Shown here in pieces: positions 9,092-18,451 of a stretch of DNA of 64,000 nt. The translations under genes and the position numbers were made by a program. The stretch's first letter is position 1; every line of letters begins with the position of its first letter. Source of the DNA: JADJOY01 sp016713535 [NCBI: Deltaproteobacteria bacterium] (GTDB lineage: Bacteria; JADJOY01); NCBI GenBank assembly GCA_016713535.1, contig JADJOY010000001.1:166640-230639 (forward strand), in the 5' to 3' direction. The notes beneath the pieces were generated by a model, which did no database searches, had not been told where the DNA came from, and saw only the letters and a list, made by a program, of their open reading frames with translations.

Positions 9092-10348
9092 GTGAGCCGC
9101 GCGTCGGTCGTTTCCCGGATCGCCCACGACGCGTGCGTCCATGCGCCGTCGAGCATGCCGGAGGGGCCGTGGTGGGAGCACCTCGAGAGCAATTTCTGGG
9201 AGCGTCCCGAGGGTTTCGAGCTCGCTCTGCGTGATCTGGTGCGGGTGCGCGCGACCGCCGCGTTCGACGTCGCCGTCCGCACCGGGCTGGCGAGCCTGAT
9301 CGCGCCGCTCACGGTGCCGGTCGGCTACCACCCGGTAGCGCTCAGGGCGATGTTCGGCGAGCGCAAGGTCTACGAGCGCGCGGCCGAGAGCGGCGATCCG
9401 CGCCGCTTCTTCGCCGCACCTCCCGATGCGATCGAGATGACCAGCGCGGAGGCGGGATGGCCGCACTTCGAGGCGCGGGGTGGACGTTGCCGAGACCTCC
9501 GCTTCGAGAGCGCCTACGTCCCGCTGAACGCCCGGCTCCGTGACCGGTACCTGGCCCACGAGGCCAACCGGTTCGCGCGCGCTCGCTACTGGAGCCACGG
9601 TGGTCGGGCACGCTCCACGATCATCGCCGTGCACGGGTTCGCGGGCGACCCGTATTGGCTCAATCAGTGGCTCTTCGCCCTGCCGTGGTTCTACTCGATC
9701 GGCTGCGACGTGTTGCTGGTGACGTTGCCGTTCCATGGCGCCCGCCGTACCCGAGGCTCGGTCGTGAGCGGGCAGGGGTTCTTCTCGGGTGGGACCTCGT
9801 GGATCAACGAGGCGTTCGGGCAGGCGGTGATGGACGTCCGGAGCTTCGTCGGCTGGCTCGAACGGGAGCGTGGCGTCGAACGGATCGGCGTCACCGGCAT
9901 CAGCCTGGGCGGCTATACGGCCGCACTCCTGGCGGCCGTGGACGATCGGTTGCAGTTCGCGATCCCCAACGTGCCGCTGGTCAGCCTCCCCGATCTGGTC
10001 CTCGAGTGGGAGCCGCTCGGAAGCCTGATGCGCGCCGCCATGCTGGTGACCGGCACCTCGATCAAGACGGTGCGCCGGGCACTCGCGGTCCACAGCCCGC
10101 TCACCTACCCGCCGCTCCTCGACCGGGAGCGGCTGATGATCATCGGCGGCGTCGGTGACCGGCTCGCGCCGCCCAAGCACTCGCGGCTGCTGTGGGATCA
10201 CTGGGGGCGCTGCCGCATCCATTGGTTTCCCGGTAGCCACAGCATCCATCTGGATCGCGGCGACTATCTGCGCCGCATGGGACGGTTCCTGAACGAGATC
10301 GGGTTCAACGTCGACCGGCGGCGCCGGCGGTCAGCCCGCGTGGCGTGA
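9092..10348 (+). CDS. Alpha/beta hydrolase
   Basis: About 418 residues. The oxyanion region IIAVHGFAGDP, the nucleophile elbow GVTGISLGGYTAALLA (Ser in GISLG) and a late HSIHLDRGDYL supplying the catalytic His define the fold. A 150-residue N-terminal extension (WWEHLESNFWERPEGFEL) precedes the core. Probably an esterase or lipase (inference). The GTG at 9092 is used because aggtg sits 7 nt upstream; the ATG at 9155 is an alternative. It lies directly before a WS/DGAT acyltransferase, 25 bp apart, suggesting joint work on neutral lipids. Confidence 0.8.
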   Translation: MSRASVVSRIAHDACVHAPSSMPEGPWWEHLESNFWERPEGFELALRDLVRVRATAAFDVAVRTGLASLIAPLTVPVGYHPVALRAMFGERKVYERAAESGDPRRFFAAPPDAIEMTSAEAGWPHFEARGGRCRDLRFESAYVPLNARLRDRYLAHEANRFARARYWSHGGRARSTIIAVHGFAGDPYWLNQWLFALPWFYSIGCDVLLVTLPFHGARRTRGSVVSGQGFFSGGTSWINEAFGQAVMDVRSFVGWLERERGVERIGVTGISLGGYTAALLAAVDDRLQFAIPNVPLVSLPDLVLEWEPLGSLMRAAMLVTGTSIKTVRRALAVHSPLTYPPLLDRERLMIIGGVGDRLAPPKHSRLLWDHWGRCRIHWFPGSHSIHLDRGDYLRRMGRFLNEIGFNVDRRRRRSARVA

Positions 10349-10373
10349 CCGGCGATCGTGGGAGGGTCGTGCC

Positions 10374-11864
10374 GTGCAACCGGTGTCGAGCCTCGATGCC
10401 GCGCTGCTCTACGCCGAGACGGCGCAGATGCCGCTCCACACGCTGGGCGTGATCGTGCTGGACGCGCCCGTGGGCTTTCGCGGCTCGCCGTTCGCGACCA
10501 TGGAGAAGCTCTTCCGCGAGCGGATCCACCAGGTCGGCCCGTTTCGCCGCCGGCTGGTCGACGGACCGGTCGGGCTCGGCGACCCCCACTGGATCGAGGA
10601 TCCTCGGTTCGACCTCGCGAACCACCTGCTGGAGGTGGAGCTACCGCAGCCGAGAGGTCTGCGCGAGCTCGCCGCGTTCGTCGGCGAGTACGCGGGCCGC
10701 CTCCTCGACCGTCGCAAGCCGCTCTGGGAGATGGTGCTGATCCCGCGCCTGGGCAGGCGCAAGGTCGCGGTCGTGTCGAAGATCCACCACGCCGCCATGG
10801 ACGGCGGGCGGCTGGTGGCGCTGATCCACCAGCTGTTCGACGAGGCGCCGTCGGGCTCTCGGGCGCCGCTGCCGGATCAGCCGTGGATCCCCGACTCCGA
10901 GCCCTCACCGGCCTGGCTCGTGGCCGACACGGCGCGCGCGCTGGCGACGAGGCCCTGGCACGCGGTGCGCGCGATCGCCGAGGTCACCGAGTCGATGCTC
11001 GAGCGCGGGCAGGCCGCGCATCCGCCGCACGAGTCGCGAGCGGGCGAGGCCGAGCCCGGGACCGAGCCCGCGGCGAAGCTCTTCGAGGCGCCGCCGACGC
11101 CGTTCAACCGCGCGCTCACGGCGCATCGCTCGGTGGCCTTCGCCGACGTCCCGTTCCGCGATCTCGCGGGGATCAAGGAGGCCTTCGGAACCACGATCAA
11201 CGACGTGGTGCTCGCGGCGAGCTGCGCGTCGCTGCGCGCGTGGCTCCTCGCCCACGGCGGCCTCCCGGAACGCTCGCTGGTGGCCAACGTGCCGGTGACG
11301 GTGCGCGCCGCGCACGGCGCCGACGGGGACGTCGGCAATCGCGTGTCGATGATCCTCGCCCACCTGCCGGTGACGAGCGAGGACCCGGTGGGGCGGCTGC
11401 TCGCGATCCACGCCGAGACCCATCGGGCCAAGGAGCGCCACGGCGGATCCGGCGGCGACGTGTTGCGCCGCTTCACCGATCTCGTGACGAGCCTCGCGTC
11501 GCCGTGGCTCCTGACCCACGTGGTCCAGCTCTACTCGGCCAGCCACCTCGCGGACTGGATGCCCGTCTTCTGGAACCTCGTGATCTCGAACCTCCCCGGT
11601 CCCGCGACGCCGCTCTACTGTGCCGGGGGAACCGTGACGAGGATCTACCCGCTCGGCCCGGTGCAACAGGGCTCGGGACTCAACCTCACCGTCATGAGCG
11701 TCGCCGACCGGCTCTGCCTCGGAGCGATGGCGTGCACCGAGCTCGTGCCGGACGTCGACTCGATCGTCGCGGGGTTCGCGGACGAGATCGCGGTGCTGAA
11801 GAGGCTCGCCCCGCGCCGCACGCGGCGCGAGGCGCGGTCACGCTCGGCGCGGCGGGCCGCCTAG
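10374..11864 (+). CDS. WS/DGAT wax ester synthase / diacylglycerol O-acyltransferase
   Basis: 496 residues with the hallmark HHAAMDGG active-site motif (about 138-145), an N-terminus VSSLDAALLYAETAQMPLH of the wax-synthase type, and C-terminal VGNRVSMI and NLVISNLPGP blocks. The family joins acyl-CoA to a fatty alcohol or diacylglycerol at the membrane/lipid-droplet interface. The start is GTG 10374. Together with the preceding hydrolase and flanking SDRs it forms a storage-lipid island. The end overlaps the convergent SDR by 27 bp. Confidence 0.9.
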   Translation: MQPVSSLDAALLYAETAQMPLHTLGVIVLDAPVGFRGSPFATMEKLFRERIHQVGPFRRRLVDGPVGLGDPHWIEDPRFDLANHLLEVELPQPRGLRELAAFVGEYAGRLLDRRKPLWEMVLIPRLGRRKVAVVSKIHHAAMDGGRLVALIHQLFDEAPSGSRAPLPDQPWIPDSEPSPAWLVADTARALATRPWHAVRAIAEVTESMLERGQAAHPPHESRAGEAEPGTEPAAKLFEAPPTPFNRALTAHRSVAFADVPFRDLAGIKEAFGTTINDVVLAASCASLRAWLLAHGGLPERSLVANVPVTVRAAHGADGDVGNRVSMILAHLPVTSEDPVGRLLAIHAETHRAKERHGGSGGDVLRRFTDLVTSLASPWLLTHVVQLYSASHLADWMPVFWNLVISNLPGPATPLYCAGGTVTRIYPLGPVQQGSGLNLTVMSVADRLCLGAMACTELVPDVDSIVAGFADEIAVLKRLAPRRTRREARSRSARRAA

Positions 11865-12707
11865 CGCGGGGGGCAGGCGCGACAGGATCCCGAGCGCCAC
11901 CCTGAGCAGCGGGTCGGCGACCCGAGGTGGCAGCGTGCTCAGCAGCGTTCGTCCCAGGTCGGGACGGACCGAATAGACCGGCCTTGGGCGGTGCACCGTG
12001 AGTGCCCGGTGGATCACCGCCGCCAGGATCTCGGGGTCGTGCGCCTTCGCCTGCTCCTTGATCGTCAGGTGCTTGAGCTGGGTCAGCAGGTCACCGAAGT
12101 AGCGCGACTCGCTCGCCAGCCGCGTGAAGCGCTCCTCGATCCCGGCGACCATCGAGGTCTTGAACGGACCGGGCTGGATCTTGATGACCGGCACGTCGAG
12201 GAACATGAGCTCACGACGCAGCGAGTCGGTGTAGGCCTCGATCGCGTATTTCGTGAGGGTGTAGGCCCCCACGAACGGCATCGGCGTCTGCCAGCCCTGC
12301 TCCGAGGAGACGTCGACGATCCGTCCCTTGCGCGCGTGCACGAGCGGAAACAGCGCCTTGTTGATCCGGTACGTGCCGAGCACGTTGATCTGGATGGTGC
12401 GCTCGAGGGTCGCCTCGTCGATCTCGATCAGCGAGCCGATGGTGAGCACACCGGCGAAGTTCACGACGCCGTCGAGCCCGTCGCAGAGCTCGCTCACCCG
12501 CTGGCGTGCCGCCTCGACGCTGGTCGCGCTGGTGACGTCGACGGGCACCGCGGTGATGCCTCGGTGCTCGGCGACGCGATTCAGCGCATCGACCGCGATG
12601 TCCGCCGCCAGCACGCTGAAGCCACGGTCCGCCAGGTGGCGCGCGGTGCAGGCGCCGAGGCCGCTCGCGGCACCGGTGATGAACACCGTTCGACTCGCTC
12701 CGCTCAT
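11838..12707 (-). CDS. Short-chain dehydrogenase/reductase
   Basis: 289 residues starting MSGASRTVFITGAASGLGA. TGAASGLG binds NAD(P), VNFAGVL replaces NNAG, VDVSSEQGWQ supplies Ser and YTLTK the Tyr/Lys pair. The KIQPGPFKTSM segment and a hydrophobic C-terminus resemble retinol/17-beta-HSD-type SDRs (inference). Convergent with the WS/DGAT gene. Confidence 0.85.
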   Translation of the reverse strand: MSGASRTVFITGAASGLGACTARHLADRGFSVLAADIAVDALNRVAEHRGITAVPVDVTSATSVEAARQRVSELCDGLDGVVNFAGVLTIGSLIEIDEATLERTIQINVLGTYRINKALFPLVHARKGRIVDVSSEQGWQTPMPFVGAYTLTKYAIEAYTDSLRRELMFLDVPVIKIQPGPFKTSMVAGIEERFTRLASESRYFGDLLTQLKHLTIKEQAKAHDPEILAAVIHRALTVHRPRPVYSVRPDLGRTLLSTLPPRVADPLLRVALGILSRLPPALGGPPRRA

Positions 12708-12817
12708 GCTCTCCCCCGGCTCGCGAGCATCCGTCCCCTGCCCGTGGAAGTCACGAGAATTCCTCGTCCGGATCGTACCGGAGGACCGATCCGCCGCTGC
12801 GGCCCCGAGCGGATCCG

Positions 12818-13716
12818 TCACAGCTTCACGTAGTGCCAGCGGCAGGTGGCGACGGCGAGATCGACGAAGCACCGCACGTTGGCGGAGAGCTGGCGCGCCG
12901 ATGGGTACACGAGCTGGATCGGAAGTGGCGGAGGCTCATGGCGGGACAGCACCACCGCCAGCCGGCCGGCCTTCACGGCGTCGGCGACCTGGTAGGCGAG
13001 GGCCATCGTGAGCCCACCGTCCTGCTCGGCGAGAGCGATCGCCGCGTCGGCGGCGTTGGTCACGAAGCGCGGCACGACCGCGAGGCGCTCCTCGCGACCG
13101 TCGCGGAAGAAGCGCCACTCGGGTGGCGCCGGGCTCGGGCCGAAGTGGACGATCGCGTGGCGGGCGAGATCCCGCGGCGAGCGCGGCGTTCCGCGCGCCG
13201 CGAGGTAGCCAGGAGAGCCCACGACGACGCGGCGGGTCTCGCCCAGCTTGCGCGCGACCAGCGTCGAATCGTCGAGGTGCGCGATCCGCACCGCAACGTC
13301 GACCCCCTCGTCGACGAGGCTCACGAGGCGGTCGGCGAGGGTGAGCTCGCCCTGCACCGCGGGGTAACGAGCGAGGAACGCGCACACCAGGGGCGCGACC
13401 TCGCGCCGACCGAAGAGCTGCGGCGCCGCGACCACGAAGCGCCCCATCGGCTCGGGCGCGCTCGGCGCGCGCGGCGCTCCTCCTCCTCCACGTCCGCGAG
13501 CACGCGACGGGCGCGCTCCAGGTAGCGTTCGCCGGCGGCGGTGAGTCTCACCGTACGCGTGGTGCGCTGGAAGAGCCGAATCGCGAGGTGGTCCTCGAGC
13601 GCGGCCACGCCCCGCGTGATGGTGGACGAGGACACGCCCAGGCGCCGCGCCGCGGGCGCGAAGCCGCGTAGCTCCGCGACCGCGATGAAGGCCGCCATGG
13701 CGTCGAGCCGCTCCAC
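12818..13716 (-). CDS. LysR-family transcriptional regulator (frame interrupted)
   Basis: The N-terminal winged helix-turn-helix reads AMAAFIAVAELRGFAPAARR and LEDHLAIRLFQRTTR, the LysR signature, and the effector domain continues with PMGRFVVAAPQLFGRR and DRLVSLVDEGVDVAVRIAHL. The two parts are in different frames, with a one-base indel in the GC repeat near 13455-13480. The start is GTG 13716, with the ATG at 13698 possible. It is divergent from the PNPOx-like gene and probably controls it, the usual LysR arrangement. Confidence 0.8.
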
Positions 13717-13735
13717 GAGATCATTGCAATCTACG

Positions 13736-13764
13736 CAATAGTGTCATGTCAAACGGATCTATTG
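13736..13764. promoter_or_regulatory. Candidate LysR operator in divergent promoter
   Basis: CAATAG (13736-13741) and CTATTG (13759-13764) form an inverted repeat 17 nt apart, in an unusually AT-rich stretch directly upstream of the LysR start. An ATTGCAAT palindrome lies beside it at 13722-13729. Location and AT-richness suggest the regulator's binding site and -35/-10 region; this is inferred. Confidence 0.45.
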
Positions 13765-13886
13765 TTTCGCGACGAACCAGGACGCACGTTGCCCACGTCG
13801 CGGAGCGGTGCCCGCGATTCACCCACACCGGTAGACCCCCCGTGGCTGACCGAGGCCGCGGCGTGGGACGGAAACGGAGCGGCGCC

Positions 13887-14513
13887 ATGACGAACCCTCG
13901 CAAGATCGTGAGCGACGTGGCCTTCACGCCGGTGGTGAAGGCGATCCAGTCCCGCAAGGGCTCGCGGGAGAGCTACGCCCGGATGGAGGCGGGCCGCGGC
14001 TGGTCGACCCGGATCGGGGACGACCTGGCCGGCTTCATCGCCGCGCAGACCAGCGTGTTCCTGGCGACGGCCAACGCCTCCGGTCAGCCCTACATCCAGC
14101 ACCGCGGTGGGCCGCCGGGGTTCCTGCGGGTGCTCGACGATCACACCCTGGGCTTCGCCGACTTCCGCGGGAACAGGCAATACATCAGTCTCGGGAACCT
14201 CACCGAGAACCCCAAGGTGCACCTGTTCCTGATCGACTACGCGAACCGCCAGCGGGTCAAGGTGTGGGGTGAGGCGCGGGTGGTCGAGGACGATCCCGAG
14301 CTGTTGGCTCGTCTCGCTCCAGAGGGATACGACGCGACTCCCGAGCAGGCGATCGTGATCGACGTGAAGGCCTGGGATGCGAACTGCCCGCAACACATCC
14401 CGCTGCGCTTCGAAGGGGCCGACGTGGAGCGGGCGCTGGCGGCGCGCGACGCACGGATCGCCGCGCTCGAGAGCGAGCTGGCGCAGGTGAGGGCAGGGGC
14501 CGGCCGGCCGTGA
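13887..14513 (+). CDS. Pyridoxamine 5'-phosphate oxidase-family flavoprotein
   Basis: 208 residues from MTNPRKIVSDVAF. The split-barrel core shows FIAAQTSVFLATANASGQPYIQHRGG and GFADFRGNRQYISLGNL, as in FMN-binding PNPOx-like oxidoreductases that act on small reactive substrates rather than PNP. A short C-terminal coiled coil (AARDARIAALESELAQVRAG) follows. The frame is open upstream to 13746, but the ATG at 13887 matches the family start. It is divergently transcribed from the LysR gene. Confidence 0.75.
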   Translation: MTNPRKIVSDVAFTPVVKAIQSRKGSRESYARMEAGRGWSTRIGDDLAGFIAAQTSVFLATANASGQPYIQHRGGPPGFLRVLDDHTLGFADFRGNRQYISLGNLTENPKVHLFLIDYANRQRVKVWGEARVVEDDPELLARLAPEGYDATPEQAIVIDVKAWDANCPQHIPLRFEGADVERALAARDARIAALESELAQVRAGAGRP

Positions 14514-14590
14514 GGCGGATCGTGAGCGCGGACCACCGGTACGGGCGCGAGTGGTAGCCTGCGCCTCCCTCGCGCTCGAGTCCCGTCACC

Positions 14591-15756
14591 GTGCAGCTCG
14601 CCCCCTACCTCGTCTTGGTCGTTCCCCCCGCGCTGGTGGGGATCTATGCGTTCGCCTCCACGCTCGCGGGTCTGGCGCGGCTGCGTCGCCTCGCCGACCA
14701 GGAGCCGGTCCTCGCGCGCTGGCCGCGGGTCACGGTCGTCTCGCCGGCCTGCAACGAGGCGCGCCACGTCGAGGCGGCGGTGCGAAGCACCCTCGCCCTC
14801 GACTACCCCGAGCTCGCGCTCGTCGCCGTGAACGATCGCTCGACGGACCGCACCGGGGAGATCCTCGATCGCCTGGCGGTCGAGGATCCCCGGCTGGTGG
14901 TCGTCCACGTCCGTGAGCTACCGGACGGCTGGCTCGGCAAGCTCAACGCCCTGCAGGCCGGGGTGGAGCGCGGCGACGGCGAGTGGCTGCTGTTCATGGA
15001 CGCGGACGTCCACCTGGCGCCGGATGCGCTCCGCCGGGCGATCGCGGACGCCGAGCGTCACGGCCTCGACCTGCTCACGGTGGTCCCCACCATCGAGTCG
15101 GCGGGCCGGCTCGCCGGCGCGATCTTCGGGCTCTCGCTCGCGATCCTGAGCGCTGGAGGTCGGCTCACACGGGTCAGCGATCCGCGCTCACCGGCGGTGG
15201 CTGCGACGGGCGCCTTCATCCTGGTGCGGCGCGCAGCCCTCGCGCGAACCCCGGGCTTCGCGTGGCTCAAGCTCGAGGTCGCGGACGACTTCGGCCTGTG
15301 CTTGCTGATCAAGTCCCACGGGGGCGATGCGACATCGTCAACGGCGCCGGCGCGGTGCGACTCGAGTGGTACGCGAGCTTCCGCGAGATGCGCGTGGCGA
15401 TGCAGAAGAACCTGTTCGCGATCCTGGGACGGTTCTCGCAGCTGCGCATGGCCGGGCTCGCGCTCGTCTTCACCTGGCTCGGGCTCGCGCCGGCCGCGAT
15501 CCTCGCGCCGGTCCCGGCCTGGGCTCGCGCCATCCCGCTGCTCGGGCTCGCCGGCCTGGTCGCGAGCGTGGCGCTCGCGAGCCGCGTCACGGCACGCGCT
15601 CGCAGTGGAGCGATCCTCGCGCCGCTCGCGTGTCTCGGGATGAGCTGGATGGTGGTGCGCGCCGCGTGGGTCGGCTGGCGGCTCGGCGGGATCGTGTGGC
15701 GCGGCGTGCGCTACCCCACCGCGCTGCTCGCGGCGAACCAGCGCGTCCGCGTGTAG
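14591..15756 (+). CDS. GT2-family membrane glycosyltransferase (frame interrupted)
   Basis: An N-terminal helix (APYLVLVVPPALVGIYAF) precedes a GT-A domain with VVSPACNEARH, NDRSTDRT and the DxD-type metal site LLFMDADVHLA. Four C-terminal membrane helices (from LRMAGLALVFTWLGLAPAAI) follow. This is the shape of processive or hopanoid-associated GT2 enzymes that glycosylate a membrane lipid. The frame breaks in the G5 run at 15320-15324; a sixth G restores SHGGRCDIVNGAGAVRLEWY. GTG start at 14591. It ends 31 bp from the convergent propeller gene. Confidence 0.75.
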
Positions 15757-15787
15757 CGGGCCTTCGTGATGCCGCTCGCGGCGCCGG

Positions 15788-17027
15788 TCACTCGGGGCAG
15801 GACGCGTCACGCCGCCACACCTCGGCGCCCGTGACCGGGAAGTCGCAGAAGAAGCACTGCGCGGTGCCGACGAAGAGCGCGTCCTGGTAGGTCGCCAGGC
15901 TCCGCAGTCCATAGTTCAGATCGTCGGCGAAGCCGGGCGGGGCCAGGCTGCCGAACGGCCCGACCTCCTCGACCCAGGTCGCTCCATCGCGGCTGCGGTA
16001 GAGACGGCCACCGACGCGGAAGGCGTCGTCACCGGTGGTCATCACCCAGGTGCCGAGGAAGAGCTGGCCCTGATGGACGTGGAGCCGCCATCCGTAGCGC
16101 TGCCGTGGATCCGAGAATCCATCGTCGACGACGCGCTGCCAGCTCGCACCGTCGTCGAAGCTACGCCACACCGAGAAGCCGGTGATGAAGTTGCGGGTGC
16201 TCGCGTAGATCGCACCCTCGAACTCCACCAGGCTGAAGATGCCGGTGTCGTTGGGATCCCCGAAGCCCGCGGGAACCGACGCGGTGCCGCCGACGAGTGC
16301 CTCCCAGGTCGTACCGTCGAAGCGATGGATCTCGGCGCCGTGCTCGTCGTTCCACGTGCCCACGTAGAGGTGATCGCGCCACACCAGGAGGTCCGCGAAG
16401 CGCGTCGTTGTCCGGGCCGGTGAGTCCGTCGCGCGCGATCTGCGTCCAGGTCGCGCCGTCGTGGCGCCACAACTGGGCGCCCAGCGAGTTCACGGTGCCG
16501 ACCCAGAGCTGGCCGCGCCATTCGGTCATCCCGCGCACCGAGGAGTTGGCCGGATCGCCGAAGCCGTCGGCGTTGATCTGCGTCCACTCGACCCCGTCCG
16601 CGGAGCGCCAGACCTCGCCGCCGGTGGTCGCGTTCAGCGTGCCGGCGTGGATCGCGCCACCCGAGACCACGAGGTTGCGGACGCCTTCGTTCGCCACGTC
16701 GCCAAAGCCACCGGCGACGACCCGCGCCCAGCTCGAGCCATCGTAGCGGAAGATCTCGGCGCCCTCGCCCATGGCGGCCCGGGCTGCCGAGCCGCGGTCG
16801 AGCTCGGCGTCGCCGCCGCCCGAGGTGAGGGTTTCGAGCGTGCCGACGAAGAGCGCGGAGCCGAACGGGGTCATGGACCACGCGTAGCGATTGTCGGCGT
16901 TGCCGAACCCATCGGTCGAGACCTGCGAAAGGCAGGGATCGACGGCGCCGGGAGGGCATCCGAGGTGGGCGCACGCGGCCCACGCGAGGGCGAACGTGTG
17001 GACGACCCAACGGCGTGCGACCTTCAT
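15788..17027 (-). CDS. Secreted propeller-like repeat protein (frame interrupted)
   Basis: A signal-type N-terminus (KVARRWVVHTFALAWAACAHLGC) is followed by at least six repeats of roughly 45-60 residues built on LFVGT...GGEVWRSADG.EWTQI..DGFGD. Examples are FVGTLETLTSGG, HAGTLNATTGGEVWRSADG, WVGTVNSLGAQLWRHDG and YVGTWNDEHGAEIHRFDG. This resembles exo-alpha-sialidase/BNR-like beta-propellers. No catalytic residues are recognisable; function unknown. A one-base indel near 16398-16406 splits the frame inside a repeat. Confidence 0.65.
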
Positions 17028-17587
17028 CGATGGCCTCCACCACGCCGGGCCGCGCCGTCCTGGCGATCCAGCGATGAGTCCTATCGTTCGGCGCGCGGCA
17101 GGAGGCTGGACACGAGCAAGGACCAGGCCCGTCGCGAGGCCCGAGTCTGCCGTCGCGACCCTCGTCGCGAGCATCGAGAAGATCGACGGATTCCGGTCGG
17201 TTCGGTCGCCCGTCGCACGAGGCCGTGTGAGGCTGCCCGGATCGCACCCGGAGGCGAGCGAGGGGGAGGCGCCGTCCGGTGCGCTCCCGTCGGGGTCGCG
17301 CCGCAAGCGCGTGGCCGAGTGGTGACGCAGTGCCGGGAGGGGGCCGTCGGGGGCCGGTCTCCACGGAATCTAACGGCGTCGCGGGACCCCGCCACTCGAG
17401 GTGGAGCGTCGGTGTGTCGTGGAGACGGCGCCCGCACCGGCGTCAGCACGTGTCGCCGAGGAGGCGGTGCCCGTCCATCCGCGAGGACTCCTCGAGCTCG
17501 GTCCACTCCGCGGCCGACGACCGAGCCCGGACCTCGTGCGTCACGACGCTGGCCGGCGATGCTCGGGCGACCGTTCGCTCGCGCCCG
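17028..17587. other. 560-bp region without a recognisable gene
   Basis: Between the start of the propeller gene and the end of the lipoprotein gene, both on the minus strand. Several open frames exist but their translations are Arg/Pro/Ala-rich shadows with no familiar motif. It must hold the propeller gene promoter; no clear operator is visible. Confidence 0.4.
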
Positions 17588-18352
17588 TCACGAGGCTGTC
17601 GGCGGGATGCAGCCGACGCCCTGGAGGTCGGTGCCGACGTTCCGCACCACCTCGGCGATCCAGGTCGCCCACGGGTCGCGGGCGCGTCGCACGAACTCGG
17701 CGACGTCGGCGTCCGTGCTGGCGGCTTCCTCCATCCACGGGGCGCCGAGATCGATGAGCCCGTCGGCGTTGCCGAGCCCCGGAACCTCGGTGGACAGCCG
17801 GTGCACGTCGGCGCCCTCGGCCCAGCGATCGTCGGGATCGTCGGTCGGCAGGAAGGGCACGAAGTCGGACCACGCCTCGATGAACGTCATCTGCCCAGCG
17901 TCGTTGAACGTGAACTCCTCGTAGATCGGGCAGGGCAGCCCTTCGTAGTCGAACACCATGTGGCAACGCCCGAACGGCTGGACGTCGAAGAACCGGCACT
18001 CGATCTCGGCGATGCGCGTCGGGAAGAGCTTGAGCGCGATGTCGGTGAGGATCAGGCTCTCGTCCGTGTAGCCGGTGAGCAGGAGCCACGGCGGCCACTC
18101 CCAGCGCGCCACGAGCGGCGAATAGCTCGGCTGGACGAACGGGCTGACCGACGAGTCCAGGGTGTCGAAGTAGGTCTCGCTCTGCTCGACGTAGTAGCTC
18201 GGTTCGAGGGTGGCCGTGCGGCACTGCGAGGTCGCGCCGGGCTCTCCCGCCGAGCGACATCGCCCACCCGTGCGTGGGCCGCCGTCGCCGCCGCAGGCGG
18301 CGGCGAACCCGGCTGAGGCGATCAGGAAGGCGACGAGACGGGAGCGGCGCAT
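17588..18352 (-). CDS. Hypothetical lipoprotein
   Basis: 254 residues beginning MRRSRLVAFLIASAGFAAACGG, a lipoprotein signal peptide with Cys at residue 20. The mature part is acidic and aromatic-rich (YYVEQSETYFDTLDSS, ARWEWPPWLLLTGYTDESL) with scattered Cys (ECRFFDVQPFGRCH, GLPCPIYEEFTF). I do not recognise the family. The C-terminal WATWIAEVVRNVGTDLQGVGC probably packs through a disulfide. It stands alone, 99 bp from the acyl-CoA dehydrogenase gene upstream. Confidence 0.65.
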   Translation of the reverse strand: MRRSRLVAFLIASAGFAAACGGDGGPRTGGRCRSAGEPGATSQCRTATLEPSYYVEQSETYFDTLDSSVSPFVQPSYSPLVARWEWPPWLLLTGYTDESLILTDIALKLFPTRIAEIECRFFDVQPFGRCHMVFDYEGLPCPIYEEFTFNDAGQMTFIEAWSDFVPFLPTDDPDDRWAEGADVHRLSTEVPGLGNADGLIDLGAPWMEEAASTDADVAEFVRRARDPWATWIAEVVRNVGTDLQGVGCIPPTAS

Positions 18353-18451
18353 GCCCAGAGGATGCTCGCGCGTCCGCCGCGCTGTCGACTCTCCGTGCCC
18401 CGGGCCCGACCCGAGCGAAACGCGAACCGCCACGACCGGACCGGTGGCCAC

